This document shows positions 1 through 11,507 of a stretch of DNA of 64,000 bases, in pieces. The stretch is from Reticulascus tulasneorum (lineage: Eukaryota > Ascomycota > Sordariomycetes > Glomerellales > Reticulascaceae). Within the stretch, counting starts at the first letter, position 1. Each line of letters opens with the position of its first letter. The position numbers were made by a program, and so were the translations under genes. The stretch is taken from positions 1 through 64,000 of the forward strand of contig LSAX01000009.1 in assembly GCA_001557505.1 (NCBI GenBank), given 5' to 3'. The notes beneath the pieces were generated by a model. It saw only the letters and a list, made by a program, of their open reading frames with translations. It was not told the DNA's origin and searched no databases.

Positions 1-74
1 CTAACCCTAACCCTAACCCTAACCCTAACCCTAACCCTAACCCTAACCCTAACCCTAACCCTAATTAACCCTAA
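1..74. repeat. Telomere, (CCCTAA)n
   Basis: The first 64 bases are about ten perfect CCCTAA units, which is TTAGGG read towards the chromosome end. One degenerate unit follows (TTAACCCTAA, 65-74) before the array dissolves into AT-rich DNA. TTAGGG is the usual telomere repeat of filamentous ascomycetes. Its presence at the very edge fixes the window as a real left chromosome end, with the centromere to the right. Confidence 0.98.
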
Positions 75-1960
75 TAACTAATAAGCAAACTAATCTAACT
101 AGTTACTTTGTCCTTATCTTAAATAATATACTTTACACCTCCGCTAGTTTTAATTATTACTATCTTAACTTTTCTATAGATATAACTAAGTTACTTAGCT
201 TAGTTTTTATATAAATATCTATAACGGAAAGGTAATATTAAGGACTTAACTAAATATAGGTAAAGATAACAAATCATCATTTTATAATAAGTTAATATTA
301 AGTAATATTAGACTTAATATTTATAGAGAGCTAGGTAAAAGGGTATATATTACCAAAAAGGGCCTAAACGTTTTTTCTAAAGGCTGGTATAACGGATTAG
401 TAAATTTATAAAAGAAGATATATTAGAATAATTAGAACTTATATAATCTTATTATAAAACTAAAAAGGTAAGACATAATATCTTATATAAGCCGTATATA
501 CTTAGGGGATAATCTTAAAATTATAAATATAAATATATAATAATAAAACTTAATATATACGAACTATTATTAATTATTATAATATATATTATTATATAGT
601 TATTATTATAAAATAATAATAATAAATCATATATTATTAATATAGATTATTATAAAGTAGATAATTTATAATTTAGTAAAGATAACGATTTATAACTAAG
701 TAAGAGAGATATATAACAAATAAGCTAGATAAAATAAGTTAATATATATTTAGATATATAAAAATATAATAAGAATATATACCTGCTCTATATTAAGATA
801 TTTATCAATATCAAAGTTAATAGATATATAATAAGGGGCCTTATTTAAATATAGTGTTTTCAGTTTAAACGATAAAGAAGGCTTATTAAAGAAAAAGATA
901 AAGTTAAACTTTAATATAAAATATTAAGTAGTTATTAGACTAAGTTATAATTAAATTATACCTTTTAACGATAAATAATACCTAGTAAGATACTTAAAGA
1001 GGAATATTAAGGCTTTTAAATAAAAGGTAAGATATAAAGAGACAAAGATAATATAATAACTAGTTTTATTTTATAACGTTTTTATTATAAACGATAGATA
1101 TATCGCCAACGGGTATATATAAGAGATAACGGCGTAGATAGACTAAATATATATTATTTCTATAATAATAACGATCTATCCCTAAATAACTTGTCGAAAA
1201 ATTTAGCCTATTTTCTAATAAAAGAATAACTTAATATTATTAAGCTATTTAGACTAATATTTTTAAATCTTGGTAGAGGGAGGGAGGGAGAGCTTATACG
1301 GAGATTAAAATATCGCTTTATAAAGGTTCTTTTAGATCGATATGAAGAATTATTATCTTAGATAAATTATAATTATATTAATAAAACTTACTTATCATAG
1401 TTAGCTTTAAAGGATATATAATTTTATTCTACTTTCTCTATTACTTTCTTCTATTATTATTAATTATAAAGATGATTAGCCTTAGCCTACTTTAATATCA
1501 TAGGAAGATATATAAGCTATTATATATTATTAAGGTATATAGTGCTTAATATCTAGTTAGTTGTAGATATATTATAAAAACTAATAAACGAAGTAAGATA
1601 TTATTAATATCAAAGATCTTTATTAATCTTATAATAAAACTCGAAAAACGTAGCAAACCAGCTACCTTAAGTAAAAGATAAAGTAAGTAATTAGCTTTCT
1701 TAGATAGTTTAATCTACTATATTTAAGAGGTTTAGTTAAAATATATAAGATAAAAATAAAAGAGGATAATAAATATAAAAAGTTAATATTATCTTCTTAT
1801 CTAATAAGATATATAAAGGTATAGTCAAATATAGAAGATAAGTTATAATAATAACAAATAACCAACTAAAGAGGATAGATAAATATTATATAGAGAGAGA
1901 TATATAAAGTTAGAAAAAAGACTTTAAGACCACTTTTATAAAAGAACTAATATTAATAAA
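75..1960. other. AT-rich gene-free subtelomeric block, probably RIP-mutated
   Basis: Almost the whole stretch consists of A and T, with TA dinucleotides everywhere and hardly any CG. No frame stays open for more than a few dozen codons on either strand. This composition is what repeat-induced point mutation (C to T in duplicated DNA) leaves in Pezizomycotina. A relic of a retroelement or a subtelomeric helicase gene may be hidden here, but I cannot recognise one. A purine-rich GGGAGGGAGGGAG patch lies near 1275-1290. Confidence 0.8.
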
Positions 1961-2420
1961 CGAAAGACTACTTACGTAAGCAAAAACACTTACGTAAGTA
2001 AAAATATTTACATAAGTAAAAACACTTATAAAGGGGGCACTTGCGTAAGATAAAGCAGTCGCCGGGAGGGCACTCGTGTAAGATAAACCACCTACGTAAG
2101 TAAAAGGTTACTCGCTTAAGCAAATAACTCTCTTAGACAAAGGACCACTTATATAGGCAAAAGTATTTACGTAGGCAAAAGTAGTCGTAAAAGGGGTACT
2201 TACGTAAGATAAAGTACCTAAGCAGGTAAAAGGCTACTCGCTTAGGCAAATAGCTCTCCCGGACAAGGGACCACTTACGTAAGTAAAAGCACTTACGTAG
2301 GCAAAAACACTCGCGTAGGTAAAAACACTCGCGTACTAAATAACAGTCGTAAGGGGGGGCACTCGCGTAGCATGAGCTAAGACTACTTACGTAAGTAAAA
2401 GCATTTACATACTAAATTAA
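1961..2420. repeat. Subtelomeric satellite based on the TTACGTAA palindrome
   Basis: A degenerate unit of about 18-20 bp (CACTTACGTAAGTAAAAG and variants such as CTCGCGTAGGTAAAAA) recurs more than fifteen times. The core TTACGTAA is self-complementary. A higher-order period is visible: the block starting at 2101 (AAAAGGTTACTCGCTTAAGC) recurs at 2227 (AAAAGGCTACTCGCTTAGGC), 126 bp later, including the flanking motifs. GC content is clearly higher than in the AT-rich block to the left. No coding frame runs through it. Confidence 0.8.
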
Positions 2421-3266
2421 CCTTGCCACGATATCTACTTACGCCTAGGCCACTTATGTTATTTCCGCTAAGCTAGGATGCGCGAGTGCTAACATTCACG
2501 TGTGTTCCTAAAGGTTAGGTTAATTTTACCGGACTTATCTTTTTTAAGTTTAAAACATATATATCCTTTAAAACCATTAATTAATAATTATTAAAGAACT
2601 TTTAAAAATATTTAAATTAGGTATTATGTAGGTTATAAAGATATTATTAAAGATATAATGTTTAGATGTTTGGTCGTAGTTATAGATAATAGCTATAAAT
2701 TATGTAAAATAATAACGTTTACTTTAGTAAGTAAATAAAAAGCTTGTTTATAACCTCAAGAGACTTTTTAATAACTGTTTGTAAAGTCTAGAAACGTTAG
2801 GGGGATTTAGGAGGAAATATATATTATGGTTAACATATTACGGTTAACTAGCCTATGCTTACCCCCCGGTCAAAAGGAGATAAGTATAAAGAAAACGCAC
2901 ATTATGGTCAACTTTGCGTAAATATTAGGAATAGGTAAAAACTAATTAGATAGTTTATTCTGTCCTAATCTGAAAAGCCGGCGCTAATCAACTATCTCGT
3001 TCCAATCTACGCTCGTTCTAGTCTAATGGCCTATACGGGCCCCGCCCCCGCCATGCAAGCGTGCGCTTGTTAGAGTCCAACAAGGGACCCAATGATGGAT
3101 AGGACTTTAAATAACCTAACCGATTCTGATATGTATAAAACTGTTCAACAGGCCAATTCAGCGCAAGGACATGATATGTTAAATGGTCTGACCAAGAAAC
3201 AACTATAATATTCTCTTGTTCGCACTGATAAGTAGAAGCGGTGAACGCCGAGTTTAAAATAAGCTA
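2421..3266. other. Transition zone, no gene seen
   Basis: AT-rich DNA grades into normal-composition sequence from about 2,850 on. I see no frame with gene-like composition and no clear repeat. A short G+C-rich patch (GGGCCCCGCCCCCGCC) lies near 3,038-3,053. Confidence 0.6.
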
Positions 3267-4594
3267 TCAAGTGGTAACAGCAAGCAAATCAGGCACGACT
3301 CCCCATCCAGTCCCGCTATCATTATTGCCTAGTTCTCCTAGCTTTCCGTCACTGGTGATGAAGTAAGCGCGGACGGGTCCATTTTTAGCGGTCACCGATA
3401 AGGCAGCTGTGTAGTCTCGAGTCTGGATGAGCGACTTCGCGTAACACCAGCCAGCACACGCAGGCCCGTCATATATCGTTAGCGTTAACTACGGAGCTAC
3501 GGAGTTAGAGACTGCAGATATGCATAGATATGACAGTGTCGCAGAAATAGGATGGGGTTCTCCGCACCTGGTTGAATATCTGTTGATTCAATTGCCAGAA
3601 CTGTGGCGTCGGTCCGCTGTACTCGGGCACTCCGGGCTTGATGGGGCTCATGATGGACTCGAACGAGACCTTCGGTGGCGCATTTTCGACCAATACGCCT
3701 GAGGAAGAGTCAGCATAGCTCATAACACCACGCAACTGATCTGGTCTAGACGCTACTTACCGAAGTTCCACTGGTTGTTCTCCCACGCCATCTCCCTGAT
3801 AGGGTTCCCCGCATCGTTGCCCTGATAGTAGACGTGCTGGTGCATGACATCGTCCTGGAGGGAGGCAATGTCGCTACCCGGCAAGACATTGCCAATACTT
3901 GGCCCGCCACCTGTCTCGTCGAGACAGCCGGCGCTTCGCCACAAGCAGCGCTTGATGGTGTTAGCCGAGTCCTGGTACCAGATGGTGATTTGTCCGGTGC
4001 CATCCATATAAGATGTCATGCCGCGAGAACCAGAGTACATGTCACGATTCAAGTACCGCGGATCTGACCTGGAAGTACATCGCGAATTAGCAAGATGATT
4101 AGATAGCCGATACCTGAAGATCCAGAGGCGGCCAACCAGGCTCGTGACACGGCAGCAGAACTTACCATTGGCCGGTGTGACTCTGAACTCTTTCGACCAG
4201 CTTATTGTTCGTTGACATATAGAAGAGATAAATCTATGAGAAATTAGTTCCCGTGCTTGCTAGCTCACGGACACCATGGCGAAGGTCATTTTACCTGTCC
4301 GGTAGTAGGGTACAAAACAGATGTCAGCGGAGTACCAATTTTGGGCCGATAAGCAGCATCTGGCGATGTCAGAGTGCCATAGCGCCAGCCGTTATTAGTC
4401 GCGCGCAGCTCAGCCAGAGGGTACCCCGTATTGACGGCTTGGTAGATAACGACAGGGTGGAAGTTTCCGTCTTGTCCTGGAGAAGACGCAAGTCTCCCTT
4501 CTGGGAGAACAGGACCATAATTTTGAGCTTGGACAACGGTGAAACAAAATGCAAAGCATGTAAGTAGGACCGTATTTAGTAAAGGGAAGGCCAT
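3267..4594 (-). CDS. Secreted fucose-specific-lectin-like protein (342 aa, five exons)
   Basis: The exons, read on the minus strand, are 4594-4295, 4233-4166, 4068-3761, 3698-3568 and 3488-3267. All introns are GT-AG and the phases agree, giving 342 residues. The protein starts with a signal peptide (about residues 1-23, a hydrophobic run ending VVQA). It continues with repeated blade-like motifs of a six-bladed fungal fucose-binding lectin (AAL/FleA family): GQITIWYQD, HVYYQGND..IREMAWENNQW, and near the C-terminus VRAYFITSDGKL. The length is close to the family's 310-350 residues. The upstream in-frame ATG at 4627 would put a polar stretch before the signal peptide, so I chose 4594. The likely role is binding fucosylated glycans outside the cell. 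Sugar-contact residues were not checked, so the specificity is inferred. The gene is divergent from the multicopper oxidase at 5606. Confidence 0.7.
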
Positions 4595-5605
4595 AGTGGA
4601 CGGTTGTGCTTGAGGTCGAAATCTCAAAGGTCATTGACTCCTAAATCCTGGAGTAGCAATGGCGAGACCGCGACCATGATCATACATATGTATCATTTTG
4701 TTCCCGAGTTCGATTCGTATCTGAACTTCAGTCGGAAATTTTAGTGAGTGTTAGGCGAGTGCCGTGATCTCACCCATCGTTGCTCAGCTACTCAGAAATG
4801 CAATGAGAGATTGCAGCTGAATAGGCAGGGCAGCATCTGCAACCCTAGGAAGAAGCCGAGCAAAGACAATTACCCGATACGGGGCAGATTAACGATTGAC
4901 CGCTACTAGACCCTGCTGAGATCTAACTTTATCGCTCGGCATAAGCAGTAGCCACATGCATTAGTCCAAGAGAACGGCAGATGTAGGGCTGAGCGTGAAT
5001 CTGGGGTGCGTTTTGTGGCTGGCTGTGACGGTGCGTCGCTTGAGACCGATGCTTCAGCTACCATCGGCCCCTAACCAGCGGCCATCCACGTTCCGCGGAG
5101 AAGCTCGCAATGCAACTCCAAACGGCCCGATCTGTCAAAACGCAGGCTCGGTTGGCCTCCAACATTGCGAGTACCGTGACTGCAACCTGTTTTCGTTGGA
5201 CAATCATCAAGGGGCTACAAGCATCGCCACCCAAGATGCTTTGCGACCACTTAACTACTCTGCAGAGTCAAACCAGCTGGTTTGTAAATGAAGCAACCAT
5301 TTCCTGGAACCCAGCTGGTCAGTTTAAGGTTCTAAAAGGAGACAATCCCTGGATACCAAGCGACGGAATAAGTTAGACTGATTGAATTTTCAAAGCTGAT
5401 GAAATGTGCAAGTCGGGGCAGTGTCGGCCGAATGACAATGGCGGCGTTGCATTTCAGCAGGCGCAACAGGCTTGAGCGGTAAGCGACAACAGTCTCATCG
5501 CATGTCATTGATATAACATCTTGCGAAGAGACTGTATCGATGACTGTGATCGGTCTCGTACTCATCTGTTTCTCAAAGCAAACATCATCACTATTCTCAG
5601 ACAAG
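4595..5605. promoter_or_regulatory. Divergent promoter region, lectin (-) / multicopper oxidase (+)
   Basis: About 1 kb separates the start codons of two divergently transcribed secreted-protein genes, so it must carry both promoters. The frames inside it (for example 4995-5376) have no family resemblance and look like chance. I could not point to a specific regulator site. Confidence 0.5.
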
Positions 5606-8030
5606 ATGATGTTCACCATTTTGTTCTTCCTCCTGGGTAGCATCCAGCTGTCCTCTGCCATTCCTCAGCCTGTTGTTCATCGCCAGGCAGGGCAGACTAC
5701 ACTACTACCAACCAAAGACCCACTGGCTACATATGCCGTTGATTTAGACTGGACGGTAACAGTCACACAGAAGACGGTTGCTCCCGACGCAACCGCCGTC
5801 AGGATTGCAGCCATTACTAGCGGAGCAGCAGTGACGGCTACACTCATGGGCATCAAGTCCTCAGGGACATTTTATTGGCCACCACCTGAGGTCACTGCTA
5901 CCGTCGGTGACCGGATCAGAATCAAGCTCAAGAACGAGCTCTCTACGCTTAACGCGAATAACCAACAGGAAGAGGTTACACTGCACTTCCATGGACTTTA
6001 CCAAGAAGACTGGTATGGCTTCATGGATGGGCCAGAAAACATCGCACAGTGGTAAGATATTACACCCAGGATCTAGCCTACAGATTTCTAAACCAGACCC
6101 AGCGGGATTAATAAGGACGAGACTTTCGTTTACGACTTTCCCGTCACACGCGCGGGCACATACTGGATCCACAGTCATGATCCAGGGCAGTATCCTAAGG
6201 GTCTTCGAACTGCCTTAATCATAAAAGACAAGATAGATCCTGGCTACGCTGCAGATAATACGGTGACCCTTTCAGATTGGTATGATTTCCAGACAAATCA
6301 CTGTTACTATAGGCCAGAATAGCGCCTAACTCCAGACAGGTATCCCGACTTTTGGACAGCAGAAAAGACATACCATCTAAAACCATGTGGTAACGGGGTC
6401 GAAGTTCTTGGTCCTACGTTTGGTGAGTACCTCGCCTATGGCACCTTGATATCTTCAGCTGACCATGGTCTATCACAGCTGCAACCTTCAATGATTACGT
6501 CCCCGGCATTCACGACACTAAATCCAGATTTTACCAAATCAAGAACGGTTCGAACAGGTTCAGGTTTATCAACCTCAGTGCTTTGTCACCGTTTTTCATT
6601 CAATTCGAGGACCACAAAGTAACAGTCATCGAACTCGATGGGGTTCTTGTGGATGCACCAACGGACACTGAAGGGTTTGTGGTGATGCCCGGTCAGAGAG
6701 CCAGCGTCATCGTGAAGTCTGTAGCCGGTAGGACATCGGGCAACTACCGTATTGTAGCCGCCATTGGTTAGTCACCCGAGTCAACGTCTTTTATGATGCT
6801 AATCCGCACCAAGATCCTAGATTCGTACCGAATGTTCCGGGACGGCAGAATTGTGTTCTACCGAATAGGGACCAAAGCGTCACAGCATACACATGGGGAT
6901 GTTTCTACTACGGCAGCACAGCTCCAGATGAATGCAGGGCCCCAGAGGAGAGCAAATTCCCTTTCGTTAAGTACCAGTTGGACGAGCCACTGGGTAACCG
7001 TCGAATGCATTTAACACTGAACGCCCTGTGGCACTGGGACATGCAGACACCGGCGGCGTATCCGTGGGACTACAATGAGAAACTGCTAAGCGCAAAAGCC
7101 GATCAGCCTGGATTTCCCCGCGATAGTCTAGTGACTCCAAAGAAGGAGAACGTGCACTTTCTCTACTTCAAGGACTACAGCAAATCTGGAGATTCTCAGA
7201 ACGCGGGATATGGCTCCATGAACTTTGGCACTGAAGCCAACGAGCTGTGAGTAATTTCGACCGCAAAAATGTGAATCGTGTGAAGGGCTATCATACTAAG
7301 AGCAGTTAACAGATGGGTTGCTCCGCCTGCAGACAAAGGGCCCGGCTTTTTGCGGGCCGTCCAAGTCTCTAACACAAATCCTACCCAGAAGTCGTCTTAT
7401 GGCGCTGATAGCAACACGATCGTCGTGGAGAAGAAGAACGACATCGTCTGGCTGCTCATAGAGACGGGCAACGGAGATCATCCTAGTGAGTTCAACAACA
7501 ATATGCAATACGATTAGAACGCAAGTTACTGACAACCCTCGCCAAAAGTGCATTTACACGGCCACCACTTCCAGCTCCTGTACCGAGGCTTCGAAGATCC
7601 AGCAAGTATTACCGCCTACCGTGCTGCAGTCAGCGCATACAAGTCATCAGGGGACACAGCGCCCCCGGAGTGGGAGAAATTCCGCGCCGCAGTCGAGCGT
7701 GTCACCCCAGCAAAGCCCGTGACGCGCGACACGATTCTGGCACTGAAGCACCAGTTTATGATAATCGCGTTTAGGGCTACCAACCCCGGCGTGTGGGCTC
7801 TGCATTGCCACAACGACTTCCATGCTAGCACGGGTATGATGAAACAGGTGATTGTTGCTCCCGTGGAGTTGAGGAGTAGGGTCGGCACATGGGACATTTC
7901 CGGCAACACCATATCGTATGTCAAGCCGTTGGCGGGCAAAGTGCCTCAGGCGGTGGTGGACTCATTATTGAGGAATGTGCAACAGTGCCACCCGGGTTCG
8001 TCCCTGCCCCCGGATGCTGATTGGCATTGA
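5606..8030 (+). CDS. Secreted laccase-like multicopper oxidase (693 aa, seven exons)
   Basis: The exons are 5606-6051, 6103-6279, 6340-6422, 6479-6766, 6814-7246, 7313-7485 and 7549-8030. All introns are GT-AG and 47-66 nt long, and the phases agree. A signal peptide (about residues 1-19) opens the protein. The four copper-ligand motifs of the three-cupredoxin family are present: HFHG (about 127), WIHSH, HLHGHHF and HCHNDFHASTGMM (about 619). The last provides the Cys and axial Met of the type-1 copper. The enzyme should oxidise phenolic or similar substrates with reduction of O2 to water, outside the cell. The protein is longer than a typical 500-600 residue laccase. The usual NGQFPGP segment is altered to a form ending TFYWPPPEV. 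The substrate (phenols, melanin or pigment precursors, Fe2+) cannot be told. Apparent stops inside the locus all fall within introns, so the gene looks intact. Confidence 0.88.
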
Positions 8031-8578
8031 GGATGCCTTGTCGGATGTCAACTGTTATGCTATTCCGTAGACCAGAATGAACTTTTAAGTTAAGTGTACT
8101 GAGACCCGTATGAAGTGGGCATAAATCAACTTGAAGAGGAAGGCCAAAGTTGGGTGAACAGGTAGCTGTGAGCTGCGGTAAATACCGAAGTTGACGTGTC
8201 CAGTGCACCGGTAGGCCCTGGAGATTATACCCTCCTTCTTCATTGTATCCGGGGTCAGAATGACATGGATTTCGGGCCGAATGGCGCAACTTCTATGTGC
8301 TCGAGGTATTAGAGAATCCTCAGGTAGAGGCTACGTGTATCTTCTATAAGGATCTGCATAACAAGCAAGTATAATTCTCCGAAATCGACTCACGTGCCCT
8401 CTATCCACTGTCGGATATGTTCCTGACGTGCATAAGCAATACGGTAACATCTGCACCATAGTATTGCAACCCTGGGTCTAGCCTTTATGCCGAAACGGTG
8501 ACAGATGGAGATCGAGTGTAGACTTCTATCATCTATAGATGCATAATACACGACTCTGCAGTAGTATCTTCAAGGTCG

Positions 8579-8782
8579 AGTTTGGTTTATAGGGTTTTGG
8601 GACTTGAGGACTAGTCGTACCTAGGTAGGCTGGACAAGCGATTTGCACTACTTAGCATTTATCTGTTTGCCGCAAATCTGAAGTTTGGTTTACAAGGGTT
8701 TTGTGGCTTGAGGATCAGTCGCTCCCAGGCTGTGCGAGTGATTTGCACCACTGATCATTTATGTCTTTGCCGTGAATCTGCA
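8579..8782. repeat. Diverged tandem duplication, about 103 bp x 2
   Basis: The block starting AGTTTGGTTTATAGGGTTTT at 8579 is repeated from 8682 (AGTTTGGTTTACAAGGGTTT). Shared landmarks are CTTGAGGA, GCGATTTGCACTAC / GTGATTTGCACCAC, ATTTATCTGTTTGCC / ATTTATGTCTTTGCC, and a final AATCTG. The two copies are clearly diverged, so the duplication is old. Confidence 0.8.
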
Positions 8783-8816
8783 TTTACGACAAGCTACGAG
8801 GGCAGTTGGGCAGAAA

Positions 8817-8870
8817 ATCCTATTCCGATATAACATCCTATTTCGATAGAACATCCTATTCGGATAGAAA
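8817..8870. repeat. Three 18-bp tandem units
   Basis: The units ATCCTATTCCGATATAAC (8817), ATCCTATTTCGATAGAAC (8835) and ATCCTATTCGGATAGAAA (8853) follow one another without a gap. This is a small minisatellite in non-coding DNA. Confidence 0.85.
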
Positions 8871-9100
8871 TATCCACTCTATAACTAGTGTCTATTACGC
8901 TAACATGTTCTACTCGTGGTTAGTGCACTCGCTGTAAGATCGGGCTCGATAGCGTGACCCTCTTTAATGGAGATGCCGGAGCGATGGGGTGGATGTGTCG
9001 CTAGCCAGGATGCCGGGCCAAGCCAATGGCGGAAACATATAGCATCTAGTTATAAAACCACACAAATGCCCACTTTCCAGTGACCAAAGACTCGACGGTG

Positions 9101-10273
9101 ATGGACCAGTTGAAGCAAGCAGGCGTCGCGAGGTCGTTCGCGATTGATGTCGGGCCCCAAACCTACGCCTCTTCGCGCAGGGGACGGCTTACTCTGGGCG
9201 GCTGGCAGCCGGAGATGGTGAAGGGAAAGGTTTTTAAGTACCAGATGAACAATTACAGCCAGACTCTGAACGAGAGGCTGTGCCCGCTCCAGGTCGGCAT
9301 CGAGAGTCTCTACGTCACAGTTGGCGGCGTCCAACTGCGCCTCATTGAGTCGGCCACCGACGATGTGGCCTGCATCGAGCCGTAAGCAGCATCATATTGT
9401 GCGCATGAGAGGAAAACTAACCAAACCACATCAGGTACGACAGGCTTTTCCGGCTGGATGACGTGAGCCTCGGCAGGGTCAAACAAGAAATCCACCGCAC
9501 CTACGGGCTCGAAGAGGTAAGCGACGGCGTCGATGACCCGCAGGGGCGATACGAAGATGTACTGGATCTCGAACCCGGGCTGGTGTACAAGACAAACCCA
9601 AACATCACCATGACCGACATTTTCTCGTCGATGCAGGTTACGCTCAAAGGCGGGCTGATCGTGAACTTGACGGCCGAGGATCTGGTCCAGCCGCTCCACG
9701 GACTCGACAGCAGGGGCACGCCGATCATCAAGCCTAACTTCACTGAAGTTATGGTGTATCGGGAGAGCGGCATCGGGGAAGCGGCAGTGCTTGGTCGCGC
9801 TCTTTTATCAAAGGTAACCCCCCTATTTCTCCGTGAAAGCTCTGAACAGTCTATTGAGGGCATAGCGCTGACTGTAACAGCTCTACATGTTCGTAGACTA
9901 CGAAAAGTCCGAGTTCAGCCTCGGCCTGCTCGACGAAGATGCCATTTTACAAGCCCCCATTTCGTCGGGGACCTGCGGCAAGTCGCTCGCCGAGCAAGAC
10001 AAGGGGTTCATCGGCCTGGGCGTCACCATCTTCGCCCTGGCCGTCGCGATCGGGGTCTTGGTGTACTATTTCCTGCGCAGGCTAAGAAAGCAGAAAACCG
10101 AGTTGGAGGAGCAGAGGGCCGAATTGAACGGGCAGAGAACCGAGCTAAATGAGCAAAAGACTGGACTAGATGAGCACAAGGCCGAGCTCATCGAGCTGCG
10201 AGCTGACACCGCGAACGGTGTGCATAAGAGGCCCCCTACGCCGACACAGCGTAAGCGTGCTGGGGCTCATTAA
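9101..10273 (+). CDS. Membrane-anchored protein resembling the C-terminal half of an aspartic protease (350 aa)
   Basis: The exons are 9101-9381, 9435-9813 and 9881-10273, with GT-AG introns and consistent phases. Residues 1-240 resemble the C-terminal lobe of a pepsin-like (A1) protease: an RGRLTLGGW strand, ACIEPYDRLFRL, and a late MFVDYEKSEFSLG strand. A Cys pair is also visible. At the position where the second catalytic DSG/DTG is expected the sequence reads LIESAT, so the aspartate seems lost. The N-terminal lobe with the first aspartate is absent. A transmembrane helix follows (about residues 258-282, GVTIFALAVAIGVLVYYFL). After it comes a cytoplasmic coiled coil made of near-perfect seven-residue repeats (EEQRAEL, GQRTELN, EQKTGLD, EHKAELI). 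The first ATG is at 9101, but the frame stays open to an acceptor-like site at 9080, so a 5' part may have been lost. The gene is either 5'-truncated or encodes a non-enzymatic anchor or receptor. Confidence 0.55.
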
Positions 10274-10421
10274 ATATTTGACTACTGTAGCTGAGATGAG
10301 AGCACGAAAAGCCAAGAAGTACTTCTTTAATCCCTTTTGCTTGACCCTGCGCGCCCAAATCCATGTTGCCATCCCAAGAACAGGGAAGTGGCGTCACCGC
10401 ATCCACCCTCATGTCGTCATC

Positions 10422-11507
10422 CTACTTCTTCTTCGACCCGGCTGCGTGCAGAGACGTGAACTGCGGCAACAGAGGGGTCCTCTCCGGAGCTTTTGCTTTC
10501 CGTAAGGGCCACAACCGCAACGGCGCTTTTCCTCTTCGCTTTCCTTTCGCCTTAGCCCGTGGCTTCGGTTTCGGCTTCAGTTTCGGCTTCGGTTTCGGCT
10601 TCGGTTTGGCCTTTGATTTGGCTTTGGGCCGCACTGCCCGTCGCAGCCCCATGAAGCAAATGACGAGCACTGTCAAGAGCAGTACCACAGCCTGCATGGC
10701 CGTGAAAGTGACGCTGCCGATGACCGCCCAGCCGCCGCCGTTGAACCAGGCTGTGATCCGCGAGTGCGGGTCTTCAGGCAGCTCGTCGTCTGGGACGTAT
10801 ATGCGCTTTCCCCAGGAGTTGGACAGTGCCAGAAAAGACAAGGGTCTGCGAGCACAGCTTTGGCAGGCTCAGTGACCCCCTAGACGATACCATAGCATCC
10901 TGGATACCTGGGGGACGATGGAGAGCGCCAAGCCCATCGTCGCGACCTGGTTGAGAACGTTGGTGTGCCAGTCCAGGAAAATATCTGCGAAGCACTTTCG
11001 TGTTTCCGGCCCGCCGTTCTGGTAGATAAACCTCAAACCCGACCGCACCAAGCGACATGGAAAACCACGCCGTGTAGATGATGAGCACGAGCCCTTTCGT
11101 CACCGGCGCCCGAGGGTTGTAGCGGACAGCCAACAACAGTCTTTCGACGTTGGCACAAGCTCGAAACAGGCATCCGGGAGCATACAAACTTGAGACCCAG
11201 ACCAAAAGATGCCCAGCTGGATCAGATTCAGCCAGTCTCCCAGCGAAGGCGGGTTTTCGAGGACGGTTTTCGGGACATTGTTGTCACCGGCGGGCACGGT
11301 CACGAAGAGGTTGAGAAAGACGGAAAAGTGCTCCGAAAAGGCGATCACGGTCAGGACGAGATGCCACAGCAATATCCCGCAGGTGTGGCCATGGGTTTTG
11401 ATGCGATGGGACTGGGGAAGCATGACAGTGCGGTAGAGATAATCAGGATTCTGCGGGGTGTTAGCGGTGGGCCGTGCAAAGTTCACTCTATCAGGTTCTT
11501 GTGGCAA
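10422..11507 (-). pseudogene. Disrupted polytopic membrane protein with Lys-Pro-rich tail
   Basis: Minus-strand coding sequence is clear but broken. The first part (to about 11200, ATG candidate 11423) has a long hydrophobic segment followed by WLNLIQLGIFW. The reading then has to move to another frame (about 11200-11045, with GLVLIIYTAWFSMSLGAVGF) and back (VLNQVATMGLALSIVPQVSRML). An in-frame TGA follows near 10875. The last part has a final transmembrane segment (AVVLLLTVLVICF) and a basic tail of alternating Lys-Pro and Lys-Ala. That tail is encoded by 12-bp repeats visible at about 10555-10625 (GGCTTCGGTTTC). No intron of plausible length repairs the breaks. The family is unknown to me. 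It could still be expressed if the sequence contains base errors. Confidence 0.55.

Larger units (their letters stand above)
8031..9100. other. Intergenic, repeat-bearing, no gene
   Basis: I see no convincing frame. The stretch holds the two tandem repeats listed separately (8579-8782 and 8817-8870). It also contains what may be the lost 5' part of the protease-like gene at 9101: an acceptor-like TTTCCAG at 9074-9080 lies just before an open frame. Confidence 0.5.

Noticed and set aside
1961..2420. CRISPR-like array
   Set aside because: The unit is imperfect, there are no unique spacers of constant length, and the context is a eukaryotic chromosome end.
4995..5376. Two overlapping plus-strand frames as a gene
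   Set aside because: They lie in the divergent promoter, have no motif or signal peptide, and overlap each other in different frames.
5606..8030. Apparent stops and frame changes in the multicopper oxidase, suggesting a pseudogene
   Set aside because: Every break falls inside a 47-66 nt GT-AG intron and the joined phases are consistent, so the gene looks intact.
9310..9863. Minus-strand frames opposite the protease-like gene
   Set aside because: Mirror images of the plus-strand coding sequence; no motifs of their own.
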